Source: DATAOG01 sp963753685 (GTDB taxonomy: Bacteria; Pseudomonadota; Alphaproteobacteria; Geminicoccales; Geminicoccaceae). From it: a DNA stretch of 64,000 nt. This document shows, one piece after another, positions 1 to 9,399 of this stretch (position 1 is the first letter of the stretch; every line of letters begins with the position of its first letter). Location of the stretch: contig CAVWDE010000032.1 of the NCBI GenBank assembly GCA_963753685.1, positions 68,317 to 132,316 on the forward strand. Reading direction: 5' to 3'. A program made the translations under genes and the position numbers. A model generated the notes under the pieces. That model did not search any database. It saw only the letters and a program-made list of their open reading frames with translations, and was not told the origin of the DNA.

Positions 1-93
1 CTCGACCAATGTGCCATCGACGTCGAGAAACAGCGCGATCGTCTCGGCATGGAGCTCAGGCGGCGGTGGCGGAGCGGTATGGGAAGGGGACAT
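1..93 (-). CDS. otsB: HAD phosphatase N-terminus, probably trehalose-6-phosphate phosphatase (partial)
   Basis: Only the first 31 codons lie in the window; the gene runs off the left edge. The ATG is at 93 on the minus strand. After a proline-rich start (four consecutive prolines) the peptide reads ALFLDVDGTLVE, which is HAD motif I; the first Asp of DxDGT would be the nucleophile. In OtsB proteins this motif follows a short N-terminal tail in the same way, and OtsB removes phosphate from trehalose-6-phosphate. The HAD assignment is visible in the sequence; the OtsB assignment is inference from the motif context (FLDVDGTL), since other HAD phosphatases share it. It is divergent from the glycosyltransferase at 204, with about 110 bp between the two starts. 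Confidence 0.6.
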   Translation of the reverse strand, partial: MSPSHTAPPPPPELHAETIALFLDVDGTLVE

Positions 94-203
94 GCGGTGG
101 CACCAGACCTCGGCGCTTGGAGGGGGACCAAAGCGGCAATACCATTGCCAAGGCAAACAAAATGTTGCAACGGCGATCTCAATCCTGGGTTCTGGATCGA
201 TCG

Positions 204-1262
204 ATGACCGAGCCGGCACCGCCCGCCGTCGCCTGCATCATGCTGTCCGCGGGCCTCGGCGGGCTCGAGCAGTCGCTGCTCGACCATTGCGAGGCCTTGC
301 TGCTCGAGCGCCATCCGGTGCATGCCCTGGTCCACCCCCGCGCCGCCGTCCGGCCGGCGCTCGAGCGCCTGCCGCTCGCGAGCCTCGCCACGCTGCGCAA
401 TGCCAACGAATGGGACCCGCTCGCGGTCCGCAACCTGCGCCGCTGGCTGCACGCCGCCAGGCCGGACGTCGTCCTGACCATCGGCCGACGCGCAAGCGCC
501 CTCGCCCGCCGGGCGCGCCGCCGACTATCGGGGCTACCTCAGGTCGGCGTCGCGCCGAACTACAGCCTCGGACCGCTGATCGGCCTCGATCACGTGCTGG
601 CAACGACCGAGGATCTCGCTCGGGCCCTCCTGGCGGCCGGCCAGCCGCCGGAGCGGGTCACGGTCGTGCCCAATCTCGTACGCGTGCCGCCGGATGTGGC
701 CCTGAGGCCGTCCGATCCGGACGCGCCGCCGGTGATCGGCGCGTTGGGCCGCTTCGTGCCCAAGAAAGGCTTTTCGGATTGGCTCGCAGCCCTGGCGCTG
801 CTGGCCGCACCCGGCCACCGGTTCGAGGCGCGGCTCGGCGGTAGCGGCCCCGAGGACAAGAACCTCAAAGCATTATCCGCGGGTCTTCATCTGACCGATC
901 GGATGAAGTTCCTCGGTTGGGTCGAGGACAAGCGGGCCTTCTTCGAGCTGCTCGACCTGGTCTGCGTGCCCTCCCGCGAGGAGCCGTTCGGTATCGTCGT
1001 GCTGGAGGGCATGGCGCATGGCCGGGCGACGATCGCGACCGACACCGCAGGCCCGCGCGAGATCATCCGCCATGGCGTCGATGGCCTGCTCGTGCCGCCC
1101 GCCGACCCGCGGGCACTGGCGGACGCGATGGCGGCACTGCTCGATGAGCCGGAGCGCCGGCTGGCGCTCGCCGAAGCGGGCCTTCAGACCGTCCGCAACC
1201 GTTTCGCATTGCCGGTGGTCGCCAGGCAGCTGTCGGCTGCGCTCCGCCGCGTGGCGGGTTGA
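204..1262 (+). CDS. Glycosyltransferase family 4 (GT-B fold)
   Basis: A 352-aa GT-B glycosyltransferase that would transfer a sugar from a nucleotide-sugar donor to an envelope or polysaccharide acceptor in the cytoplasm. The C-terminal half carries the family hallmark EEPFGIVVLE (residues 259-268), the EX7E donor-phosphate motif. Upstream is GRFVPKKGF (about 182-190), the usual K-containing start of the second Rossmann domain. The N-terminus has SAGLGGLEQSL, the Gly-rich acceptor-domain loop. I chose the ATG at 204 because upstream in-frame starts (9, 162) add low-complexity sequence with no homology-like character and would cover the divergent promoter region. The acceptor cannot be read from sequence. 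It is a single gene, divergent from the otsB-like fragment. Confidence 0.85.
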   Translation: MTEPAPPAVACIMLSAGLGGLEQSLLDHCEALLLERHPVHALVHPRAAVRPALERLPLASLATLRNANEWDPLAVRNLRRWLHAARPDVVLTIGRRASALARRARRRLSGLPQVGVAPNYSLGPLIGLDHVLATTEDLARALLAAGQPPERVTVVPNLVRVPPDVALRPSDPDAPPVIGALGRFVPKKGFSDWLAALALLAAPGHRFEARLGGSGPEDKNLKALSAGLHLTDRMKFLGWVEDKRAFFELLDLVCVPSREEPFGIVVLEGMAHGRATIATDTAGPREIIRHGVDGLLVPPADPRALADAMAALLDEPERRLALAEAGLQTVRNRFALPVVARQLSAALRRVAG

Positions 1263-1332
1263 AAACACCCCTTGCAAGCGGCGACGCCCGGACCGACTCT
1301 AACCGGTTCAGGTTGGGGAGTGAGGGGTCGAG

Positions 1333-2233
1333 ATGGCATCCGTCGGCTATGTGCTGCTAGCCCGAGCGCGGCCTGCTCGCGCTGAGCGGCCCCGATGCTG
1401 CGACCTTCCTGCAGGGCCTGATCAGCAACGATCTCAACCGGGTGACCGGCGGACAAGCGGGTTACGGCGCTTTGCTCACGCCGCAGGGCAAGTTTCTCTA
1501 CGACTTCATCCTCCTGCGCGCGGACGAGACGTTGCTGCTCGACACCGAGCGCGGGCGATTGGCGCAGCTGCTGCAGCGCCTCACGATGTATCGCCTGCGA
1601 TCCAAGGTCGAGCTCGAGGACGCGAGCGCGCGCTACGCCGTCGCGGCGGTTCTCGGAGACGGCGCGGCGGAGCGTTTCGAGCTCCCCGATCGGCCGGGCG
1701 CCTGCCGGCCGCTCGGCGAAGGCCTTGCCCTGGTCGATCCGCGTCTGATCCGGTTGGGGGTCCGGGTGCTGCTGCCGCCCGACCGGATCGACGGCACGCT
1801 GGCGGCGCTCGGGCTCGCGCGCCTCGAGCCGGATGCTTACGAGCAGCTGCGTCTCGAGCTCGGCGTGCCGGACGGCAGCCGCGATCTGGTGGTCGAGCGC
1901 TCGACCCTGCTCGAGAGCGGCTTCGAGGAGCTGCATGGGGTCGACTTCGCCAAGGGCTGCTTCGTCGGTCAGGAGCTGACCGCGCGCATGCATTACCGCG
2001 GCCTGGTGCGCAAGCGCCTGCTGCCGGTCACGCTCGAGGGCCCGCGCCCGGAGCCCGGGGCAATCATCCGCCTGGGCGAGCTCGAGGCCGGCGAGATGCG
2101 CTCCAGCATCGAGGGCCAGGGCCTCGCTCTCCTGCGCCTCGATCGGATCGCCGAGGCCGAGCGGACCGGGACGCCGCTCTCGGCCGGCACCACCGAAGTC
2201 CGGCCGATCAAGCCCGACTGGGTCAAGTTCTAG
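1333..2233 (+). pseudogene. ygfZ: Folate-binding protein YgfZ, one-base frameshift near the N-terminus
   Basis: A GcvT-like tetrahydrofolate-dependent protein that supports Fe-S cluster enzymes. The signature KGCFVGQELTAR, with the conserved Cys, lies near 1951-1985, and the body reads cleanly in one frame from about 1361 to the TAG at 2233. The natural start is the ATG at 1333, preceded by GAGGGG and encoding MASVGYVLL, but this is in another frame. Removing one base near 1358-1361 joins it to PERGLLALSGPDAATFLQG, the usual family N-terminus. In the main frame a TAG at 1358 blocks upstream extension and the first GTG is at 1442, which would delete about 37 conserved residues. So either a sequencing insertion or a real frameshift. 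The 3' end overlaps that of convergent meaB by 11 bp. Confidence 0.8.
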
Positions 2234-3227
2234 GGGCTTCCCAGGCGAAGCGACTGGCGCCCGCCTCCGCGCGCAGCTTGCGCGCGACCTCGCGCAGGCG
2301 GCGGAAAGGCGACTGGCCGGCCGGCGTCGTCAGGCCGTCCAACCAGCGCCCGGCGAGCGCCAGGCCATGCCGGCCGAACTCCTCACGCAGCGCCTCGACC
2401 AGCCAGGCTTTGGCCTGGGCGTCACGCCGGGTCTGGAGCCGGGCGTCGCCAGTAAGAAAGCCCGCGTGCCCGGCCAGCGCCTCGATCAGGGCGTCGATGC
2501 CCTGCCCGTCCAGGCCGCTCAGCAGCTGGATCGGCACCGACCAGTCGTCGTCGGCGCCGGCCGCGTTCAGCTGCAGCGCCGCCGCGACGTCGCTGCGGGC
2601 CTTGTGCGCGACCGCGCCGAGATCCGCCTTGGTGACCACGACGATGTCGGGGATCTCGGCGATGCCCGCCTTCATGTACTGCAGGCTGTCGCCGGAGGCC
2701 GGCTGGACGCAGAACACGACCGTGTCCGCGACCGCCGCGACCTCGGTCTCGGACTGGCCGACGCCGACCGTCTCGACGATCACCTGGTCGTAGACCGAGC
2801 GCATCAGCACGACCGCCGCCGGGGTCAGCGCCGCGAGACCGCCGAGCCGGCCGCGCGCCGCCATCGAGCGCACGAACACGCCCTGATCCTCGGGGTCGGC
2901 ATCGATCCGGACCCGATCGCCGAGCAGGGCACCGCCGCTCCTGCGCGACGACGGATCGACCGTGATCACGCCGACCGTCCGCCCGCGCTCCCGGTAGGCC
3001 CGGATCAGGCGCGAGACCAGGCTCGACTTGCCGACCCCCGGCGGGCCGGTCAGGCCGATCACATGGGCGCGCGCCCCGGCATAGGCGGCATCCAAGAGGG
3101 CCAGCGTCTGCGGCTCGCCGGCCGCCGCCTCGAGCCGTGCCAGCGCCATCGCCATGGCGCGCTTGCCGCCGGTGCGCAGCGCCACCAGCGGCGTCGACCC
3201 GCCCCCCCGGGGCACTTGGCCAGTCAC
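2223..3227 (-). CDS. meaB: Methylmalonyl-CoA mutase-associated GTPase MeaB (ArgK family)
   Basis: A 334-aa G3E-family P-loop GTPase. Visible motifs are the Walker A GPPGVGKSS (61-69), VDPSSRRSGGALLGDRVRI from residue 90 (the family signature), VETVGVGQSE (151-160, switch/Walker B) and TKAD (199-202, guanine specificity). MeaB chaperones methylmalonyl-CoA mutase, gating B12 cofactor loading and protecting it from inactivation. No mutase gene is in the window, so the partner is encoded elsewhere. The GTG start overlaps the ppdK stop as GTGA (3224-3227), so it is probably translationally coupled as the last gene of glyQ-glyS-ppdK-meaB. Confidence 0.93.
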   Translation of the reverse strand: MTGQVPRGGGSTPLVALRTGGKRAMAMALARLEAAAGEPQTLALLDAAYAGARAHVIGLTGPPGVGKSSLVSRLIRAYRERGRTVGVITVDPSSRRSGGALLGDRVRIDADPEDQGVFVRSMAARGRLGGLAALTPAAVVLMRSVYDQVIVETVGVGQSETEVAAVADTVVFCVQPASGDSLQYMKAGIAEIPDIVVVTKADLGAVAHKARSDVAAALQLNAAGADDDWSVPIQLLSGLDGQGIDALIEALAGHAGFLTGDARLQTRRDAQAKAWLVEALREEFGRHGLALAGRWLDGLTTPAGQSPFRRLREVARKLRAEAGASRFAWEAPRT

Positions 3228-5911
3228 GCGGTGCCAGCCGTCCCGCGCTCGCTCGCGAGGGCGGCCTGGGCCGCCGCCAGGCGGGCGATCGGCACCCGGT
3301 AGGGCGAGCAGGAGACGTAGTCGAGCCCGACCCGCTCGCAGAAGGCGATGGTCGCGGGATCGCCGCCATGCTCGCCGCAGATGCCGAGCTTCAAGTCCGC
3401 CCTGCCGGCGCGCCCGCGCTCACAGGCGAGCGCGATCAAAGCGCCGACGCCCTCGATGTCGAGGGTCGCAAACGGGTCGGCCGCGAAGATCCCGCGCTGC
3501 ATGTACTGCTCCATGAACTTGGCCGAATCGTCGCGCGACAGGCCGAGCGTCATCTGGGTCAGATCGTTGGTGCCGAAGCTGAAGAACTCGGCATGCGCGG
3601 CGATCGCGGTGGCGCGCAGGGCGGCCCGCGGCACCTCGATCATGGTCCCGACCTGGTAGCTCAGACGGGTGCCGCTCTCGGCCATGACCGCCTGGGCGAC
3701 CGCATCGATCTCGGCCTTGATCAGCTCGAGTTCGCGCGCCATGCCGACCAGCGGCACCATGATCTCGGGCACCACCGTCTCGCCTGAGCCGGCGGCGACC
3801 GCGACCGCCGCCTCGAAGATCGCGCGCGCCTGCATCTCGTAGATCTCGGGGAACAGGACGCCGAGCCGGCAGCCGCGCAGGCCGAGCATGGGGTTGGCCT
3901 CGCGCAGCTCGTTAGCGCGCCGCAAAAGCTTGGCCGCGTCGAGCCCGGACGCCTTGGCGAGCGCCGTGATCTCCTCCGGCTCGTGGGGCAGGAACTCGTG
4001 CAGCGGCGGGTCGAGCAGGCGGATCGTGACCGGCAGGCCGGCCATGATCTGGAACAGCTCGACGAAGTCCTGACGCTGCATCGGCAGGATCTTGGCGAGC
4101 GCTTTGCGCCGGCCGTCGGGGTCGCCGGCCAGGATCATCTCGCGCATCGCGACCAGGCGGACGTCGTCGAAGAACATGTGCTCGGTGCGGCAGAGCCCGA
4201 TGCCCTCGGCGCCGAACCGGCGCGCCGTGCGCGCATCCAGCGGGGTCTCGGCATTGGTCCGGACCTTGAGCCGGCGGTGCTCGTCGGCCCAGCTCATGAG
4301 GGTCGCGAAGTCGCCTGAGAGCTTCGGATCGACGGTCGGCACCGCGCCGAGCATGACCGTGCCGGTGCCGCCGTCGAGGGTGATCACCTCGCCGGCCGCG
4401 ATCTCGCGGCCCTTCACGGTCAGGTGCTGGTGGCGGTAGTCGATCGCGAGGTCGGCCGCGGCGCAGACGCAGGGCTTGCCCATGCCGCGCGCGACCACCG
4501 CGGCGTGGCTGGTCATGCCGCCACGCGAGGTCAGGATGCCCCGGGCCGCGTGCATGCCGTGAATGTCCTCGGGCGAGGTCTCGATCCGCACCAGGATCAC
4601 CGCCTCGCCCATGGTCCCGAGACGCTCGGCCTCGTCGGCGTTGAACACGACCTTGCCGGAGACGGCACCGGGCGAGGCCGGCAGCCCCTTGGCGATCACC
4701 TCGCGCGGCGCCTCCGGGTCGAGCATCGGATGCAGCAATTGGTCGAGGGATGCTGGCTCGATCCGCAAGACTGCCTCGTCACGGCCGATCAGGCCTTCCG
4801 CGGCCATGTCGACCGCGACCTTGAGGGCAGCATGGGTGGTCCGCTTGCCGTTGCGCGTCTGCAGGATCCAGAGCCGGCCCTCCTGGACCGTGAACTCGAT
4901 GTCCTGCATGTCCCGGTAGTGCGCCTCGAGGCGCTCGAACACGTCCGCGAGCTCGGCGTAGGTCGCCGGCATCACCTCTTCCAGGGACGGCAGCGTGGCG
5001 CCGGTCGCCTGCTGCATCGCCCGGGTCAGGGGCTGCGGCGTGCGAATCCCGGCGACCACGTCCTCACCCTGGGCATTGACCAGGAATTCGCCGTAGTAGC
5101 CCTTGGCGCCGGTCGACGGATCGCGGGTGAACGCGACCCCGGTGGCGCTGGTGTCGCCGCGGTTGCCGAACACCATGGCCTGGACGGTGACCGCCGTGCC
5201 CATGGTCTCGGAAATGCCGTGCAGGCGCCGGTAGGTGACCGCGCGCGGCGTCATCCAGGAGCCGAACACCGCGCCGATGGCACCCCAGAGCTGATCCTCG
5301 ACATTTTGCGGGAAGGGCCCACCGGTCTGCGCCTGGATGATCTCCTGGTAGGCCTCGATCAGGCGCAGCAGGTCGTCGGCGCCAAGCCCGGTGTCGAGCT
5401 GGCAGCCGGTCTCCCGCTTGAGATCGTCGAGCTGGTCCTCGAACAGGTAGTGATCGACGCCGAGCACGACGTCGCCGTACATCTGGATGAAGCGGCGATA
5501 GCTGTCGTAGGCGAAGCGCGGATGGTCGGCGATCGCCGCCAGGCCGCGCACGGTGCGGTCGTTGAGGCCGAGGTTGAGCACCGTGTCCATCATGCCCGGC
5601 ATCGAGACCGGCGCGCCCGAGCGGACCGAGACCAGCAACGGGCGCTCAGGATCGCCGAGCCTCGCTTCGAGCTCGGTCTCGATCCGGGCGAGGGCTGCCG
5701 CCACCTGCTCCGCCAGCTGCTCCGGATAGCACCGCTCATGCTGATAATAGTGGCTGCAGACCTCGGTCGTGATCGTGAAGCCCGGCGGTACCGGCAGCCC
5801 GAGCCGGCTCATCTCGGCGAGATTGGCGCCCTTGCCGCCGAGCAGGCCCTGCATGTCCGCCCGGCCCTCGGCAGTGCCGGCGCCGAAGCTATAGACCCAC
5901 TGGCTCATCAT
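3224..5911 (-). CDS. ppdK: Pyruvate, phosphate dikinase
   Basis: An 895-aa enzyme interconverting pyruvate + ATP + Pi with phosphoenolpyruvate + AMP + PPi. The N-terminal ATP-grasp region starts with LLGGKGANLAEM. The swivelling phosphohistidine domain contains GGMTSHAAVVARGMGKPC with the catalytic His at about residue 469. The C-terminal PEP/pyruvate barrel ends with GICGEHGG, whose Cys (about 845) is the proton donor. Length matches bacterial PPDK (870-900 aa). The start ATG overlaps the glyS stop as ATGA; a second Met follows immediately, so the start could be one codon later. It joins central carbon metabolism genes to tRNA-synthetase genes in a tight operon; meaB follows with a 4-bp overlap. 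Confidence 0.96.
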   Translation of the reverse strand: MMSQWVYSFGAGTAEGRADMQGLLGGKGANLAEMSRLGLPVPPGFTITTEVCSHYYQHERCYPEQLAEQVAAALARIETELEARLGDPERPLLVSVRSGAPVSMPGMMDTVLNLGLNDRTVRGLAAIADHPRFAYDSYRRFIQMYGDVVLGVDHYLFEDQLDDLKRETGCQLDTGLGADDLLRLIEAYQEIIQAQTGGPFPQNVEDQLWGAIGAVFGSWMTPRAVTYRRLHGISETMGTAVTVQAMVFGNRGDTSATGVAFTRDPSTGAKGYYGEFLVNAQGEDVVAGIRTPQPLTRAMQQATGATLPSLEEVMPATYAELADVFERLEAHYRDMQDIEFTVQEGRLWILQTRNGKRTTHAALKVAVDMAAEGLIGRDEAVLRIEPASLDQLLHPMLDPEAPREVIAKGLPASPGAVSGKVVFNADEAERLGTMGEAVILVRIETSPEDIHGMHAARGILTSRGGMTSHAAVVARGMGKPCVCAAADLAIDYRHQHLTVKGREIAAGEVITLDGGTGTVMLGAVPTVDPKLSGDFATLMSWADEHRRLKVRTNAETPLDARTARRFGAEGIGLCRTEHMFFDDVRLVAMREMILAGDPDGRRKALAKILPMQRQDFVELFQIMAGLPVTIRLLDPPLHEFLPHEPEEITALAKASGLDAAKLLRRANELREANPMLGLRGCRLGVLFPEIYEMQARAIFEAAVAVAAGSGETVVPEIMVPLVGMARELELIKAEIDAVAQAVMAESGTRLSYQVGTMIEVPRAALRATAIAAHAEFFSFGTNDLTQMTLGLSRDDSAKFMEQYMQRGIFAADPFATLDIEGVGALIALACERGRAGRADLKLGICGEHGGDPATIAFCERVGLDYVSCSPYRVPIARLAAAQAALASERGTAGTA

Positions 5912-8013
5912 GCCACCCGGCGATCGCTGTCATCGCTTGCGCTGTCCTCGATCAGAGAGAAGTCGGCGACCGCCCCCAGAGCCGAGCGAATCTGGTCCAA
6001 AAGATACAGACGGTTGGTGCGCAGCTCGGGATCCTCGACGTTGACCGTGACCCGGTCGAAGAACGCGTCGACCGGCTGGCGCAACCGGGCGAGCGCCAGC
6101 ATGGCGTCGGTGAACTCCTCCCGCTCCAGGGCACCGGCGATGTCGCCGCCGACCGTCATCAGGCGGAAGAACAGCATCTGCTCCTCCTTGGCCTGCAGCC
6201 GCTGGCCGTCCGGCTGGCCGGCGTAGGAGCGGCCGTCCCGCTTTTCCTCGATGCGCACGATATTGCTCGCGCGCCGATGCGCGGTCAGCAGGTTGGCGCC
6301 GTCCTCGGTGGCAAGGAATTCGCGCAGGGCCTCGACCTTGGCGAGCAGCCGGACCAGGTCGTCCTCGCCGGCGGCGGCGAACACCGCGCTGATCAGGTCG
6401 TGGCGCACCCCCGCCCCCTTCAGGTGCACGCGCAGGCGATCGGCGAAGAACTCCAGCAGCTCGGCGGTCACGGCATGGGCGTCGACGCCCGCGAGCTGCT
6501 CGCCGTAGCCCGTCAGCGCCTCTCGGAACGCCGCCCGCAGCGGCAGGCGCAGGCGATTCTCGAGGATCAGCCGGATCACCGCCAGCGCCGCCCGGCGGAG
6601 CGCATATGGATCCTTGGAACCGGTCGGCTTTTCGCCAACCGCGAAGAAGCCGGCGAGCGTATCGAGGCGATCTGCGAGCCCGACCGTGACGCTGACCGGC
6701 GCGGTCGGACAGGCATCGCCCGGCCCTTGCGGCGCATAGTGCCTGGCCACGGCTTCGGCCACGTCGACATGCTCGAGATCGTGCTCGGCGTAGTAACGGC
6801 CCATCACGCCCTGCAGTTCCGGGAACTCGCCGACCATGCCGGTGACCAGATCGGCCTTGCACAGCAGGGCGGCGCGCGCCGCGTGCTCGACCCGGGTGTT
6901 CGGCACCCGCTGGGCGAGCCAGGTCGCCAGGCTCTGCAGGCGGGCGACCTTGGCGCCGAGCGAGCCGAGCCGGGCGTGGAACACGACGCCCTCGAGCTCG
7001 GGCACGCGGCTCGCGAGCGGCCGCTTGCGGTCCTGGTCCCAAAAGAACTGCGCATCCCAGAGCCGGGCGCGGAGCACGCGCTCGTTGCCGGCGACGATCG
7101 CGCGGCCGCCGTCCTCGGCCGGGACGTTGGCGACCACCAGGAAGCGCGGCGCGAGCTTGCCCGAGGCATCCTCCAGCGCCAGGTATTTCTGGTGCTGGCG
7201 CATCGAGGTCACCAGCACCTCCTCGGGCAGCGCCATGAACCGCTGGTCGATCCGGCCGGGCAGCACGACCGGCCACTCCACCAGGCCCGCGAGCTCGCCA
7301 AGCAGGGCGGCATCGCTGCGCAGACGGAGGTTCTCCGCGCGCGCGAGGCGGGCCGCCTCGCCCGCGATCTCCCTCTGACGGTCGGCGCCGTCGAGCTGGA
7401 CGTAGGCCGCGGTCAGCTTCTGCCGGTAGTCCTCGAAGTCGCGCGCGGCGATCGGCACCGGCGCCAGAAAGCGATGCCCGCGGGTGCTCGCGCTCGCCTC
7501 CAGCGGGCCGAACCGCACCGGCACGACCACACCGTCGAGCAGGCAGAGAATGCCGTGCAACGGGCGCACCCAGCGGATCGCATGGGCGCCCCAACGCATC
7601 GACTTCGGCCACGGGAAGCGCGCCAGGATCTCGCCGAGCACCGGTGCCAGCACCTCGGCGGCCGAGCGGCCGATGCGCAGATAACGCGCGACGTGAACCG
7701 CGCCCCGCTTGTCGTCCTGTTCTTCGAGGGTGTAGTCGGCAACCCCGAGCGAGGCGCGAAAGCCGGCGAGCGCCTCGGCCGGGGCGCCGACCCGGGGCCC
7801 CCGCTTCTCGACCTGGACGTCCGGCTGCTTGGCGGCGAGGCCGCGCATCACGAGCGTCAGGCGCCGGGGCGTGGCGTAGGTCGAGACCTGCTCGAACGCC
7901 AGATCCGCCTCCTTGAGCGCGGCGCCGAGCAGGCGCCCGAGATCGTCGGCCGCGCGCCGCTGCAGGCGCGCCGGGATCTCCTCGGACAAGAGCTCGAGCA
8001 GCAGCTCGGCCAT
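5908..8013 (-). CDS. glyS: Glycine--tRNA ligase beta subunit
   Basis: The 701-aa beta subunit of the bacterial alpha2beta2 glycyl-tRNA synthetase; it contributes tRNA recognition while the alpha subunit activates glycine. The N-terminus MAELLLELLSEEIPARL is highly characteristic, followed by the long internal domains and a C-terminal anticodon-binding-like region (DALRV-type helices, FFDRVTVN near residue 655). Length is typical (about 690-700 aa). It begins 4 bp after the glyQ stop and ends overlapping ppdK by 4 bp, so the two synthetase subunits are co-transcribed with ppdK and meaB. Confidence 0.97.
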   Translation of the reverse strand: MAELLLELLSEEIPARLQRRAADDLGRLLGAALKEADLAFEQVSTYATPRRLTLVMRGLAAKQPDVQVEKRGPRVGAPAEALAGFRASLGVADYTLEEQDDKRGAVHVARYLRIGRSAAEVLAPVLGEILARFPWPKSMRWGAHAIRWVRPLHGILCLLDGVVVPVRFGPLEASASTRGHRFLAPVPIAARDFEDYRQKLTAAYVQLDGADRQREIAGEAARLARAENLRLRSDAALLGELAGLVEWPVVLPGRIDQRFMALPEEVLVTSMRQHQKYLALEDASGKLAPRFLVVANVPAEDGGRAIVAGNERVLRARLWDAQFFWDQDRKRPLASRVPELEGVVFHARLGSLGAKVARLQSLATWLAQRVPNTRVEHAARAALLCKADLVTGMVGEFPELQGVMGRYYAEHDLEHVDVAEAVARHYAPQGPGDACPTAPVSVTVGLADRLDTLAGFFAVGEKPTGSKDPYALRRAALAVIRLILENRLRLPLRAAFREALTGYGEQLAGVDAHAVTAELLEFFADRLRVHLKGAGVRHDLISAVFAAAGEDDLVRLLAKVEALREFLATEDGANLLTAHRRASNIVRIEEKRDGRSYAGQPDGQRLQAKEEQMLFFRLMTVGGDIAGALEREEFTDAMLALARLRQPVDAFFDRVTVNVEDPELRTNRLYLLDQIRSALGAVADFSLIEDSASDDSDRRVA

Positions 8014-8017
8014 GGCC

Positions 8018-8911
8018 TCAGGCCGCCGGCCGGGCGGCGAGGTGGCCGCGCGCCTGCAACCAGCTCTCGCAACAGGCCCGCGCCAGCGCGCGCACCCGGC
8101 CGATGTAGGCGGCCCGCTCGGTGACGCTGATCACGCCCCGGGCATCCAGAAGATTGAACAGATGGCTCGCCTTCAGGCATTGATCGTAGGCCGGCAGCGC
8201 CAGCGGCGGCGTCCGTCCCAGCAGGCTCTGGCATTCGGCCTCGGCGTCGGCGAAATGCCGGAACAGGCGTCCGGGGTCGGCGGCCTCGAAATTGTACGCC
8301 GAATACTCGCGCTCGGCCTGGAGGAAGATGTCGCCGTAAGTGAAGCCCTGGCCGTTGAAGTCGAGCGCATAGACGTTCTCGGTGCCCTGCACGTACATCG
8401 CCAGGCGCTCGAGACCGTAGGTCAGCTCACCCGAGACCGGCTGGCAGTCGAAGCCGCCGACCTGCTGGAAATAGGTGAACTGGGTGACCTCCATGCCGTC
8501 GCACCAGACCTCCCAGCCGAGGCCCCAGGCGCCGAGCGTCGGGCTCTCCCAGTCGTCCTCGACGAAGCGGATGTCGTGGACCAGCGGATCGATGCCGATC
8601 GCCGCCAGGCTCTTGAGGTAGAGGTCCTGGAGATCGTCCGGCGAAGGCTTGAGGATCACCTGGAACTGATAGTAGTGCTGCAGCCGGTTCGGGTTCTCGC
8701 CGTAGCGCCCGTCCTTCGGCCGCCGGGAGGGCTGGACGTAGGCCGCCCGCCAGGGCTCGGGGCCGAGCGCCCGCAAGGTGGTCGCGGGATGGAAGGTCCC
8801 GGCCCCGACCTCCATGTCGTAGGGCTGCAACAGGACGCAGCCCTGCCCGGCCCAAAATCGCTGCAGGACCAGAATCAGGTCTTGAAAGCTCGACGGCTGG
8901 CTGCGGCTCAC
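8018..8911 (-). CDS. glyQ: Glycine--tRNA ligase alpha subunit
   Basis: The 297-aa catalytic alpha subunit of tetrameric glycyl-tRNA synthetase (class II). The N-terminal segment SFQDLILVLQRFWAGQGC and the downstream QPYDMEVGAGTFHPAT are near-invariant in GlyQ. RPKDGRYGENPNRLQHYYQF (near residue 62) is the glycyl-adenylate region. The start is GTG at 8911; no in-frame ATG lies upstream at a plausible distance and the N-terminus aligns with the family at this GTG. It is the first gene of the glyQ-glyS-ppdK-meaB operon. The 8912-9077 gap upstream should carry the promoter, but I see no clear -35/-10 pair. Confidence 0.97.
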   Translation of the reverse strand: MSRSQPSSFQDLILVLQRFWAGQGCVLLQPYDMEVGAGTFHPATTLRALGPEPWRAAYVQPSRRPKDGRYGENPNRLQHYYQFQVILKPSPDDLQDLYLKSLAAIGIDPLVHDIRFVEDDWESPTLGAWGLGWEVWCDGMEVTQFTYFQQVGGFDCQPVSGELTYGLERLAMYVQGTENVYALDFNGQGFTYGDIFLQAEREYSAYNFEAADPGRLFRHFADAEAECQSLLGRTPPLALPAYDQCLKASHLFNLLDARGVISVTERAAYIGRVRALARACCESWLQARGHLAARPAA

Positions 8912-9077
8912 AGGCGCTCAGTTTCTGGAAACGAACGGCGGCGCGCGGAAAATAGCCAGCCCTCTGCATGCGGTCAAGAAATCACGGCCCGCGCATGGCT
9001 TAGGCGCGGCGGCGCCCGCGCCCTCCGGCGATGCCCCTCTGGTCGTGCCCGGCCTCGAGCCGAGGCCTCGGCGCTAC

Positions 9078-9365
9078 TCAAGCGCGGGCGCGCTGACAGT
9101 GACAGCCCTCGCGCGGGTCGACGTAGGCGCCGCAGCGCGGGCACTCGACGAGGTCGATCGTGCGGCTCGACGTCGCCTTGGGCCGGCCGGCCGGACGACG
9201 GCGCAGCGCGTCCGCCTGCTTCCGCTCCTGGGCGAGACGGCCGACGTAGGCGAACCCCTTCCAGATCGCGATCACGACGAAGATCGTGAACAAAAGCTTG
9301 CTCAGAGACAGTCCGAACACGCGTAGCTCTCCCGGCTCCTCCGCCGCCTCGCCTTCGCCGAACAT
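9078..9365 (-). CDS. Small membrane-anchored protein with C-terminal Cys motif (PP0621-like)
   Basis: A 95-aa protein of unknown function. From the ATG at 9365 there is an acidic head (GEGEAAEEPGE), one predicted transmembrane helix (LLFTIFVVIAIWKGFAYVG, about residues 23-41), a basic linker, and a C-terminal ECPRCGAYVDPREGCHCQ with four Cys that could bind zinc. This layout matches a conserved proteobacterial family (PP0621-like). A TTG at 9407 in the same frame is a weaker alternative start and would overlap the preceding gene. It lies between glyQ and the repeat-containing membrane protein, all on the minus strand. Confidence 0.7.
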   Translation of the reverse strand: MFGEGEAAEEPGELRVFGLSLSKLLFTIFVVIAIWKGFAYVGRLAQERKQADALRRRPAGRPKATSSRTIDLVECPRCGAYVDPREGCHCQRARA

Positions 9366-9399
9366 CGTGCCTGCGCGCCCGAATGTCGAGCCCCGAAGC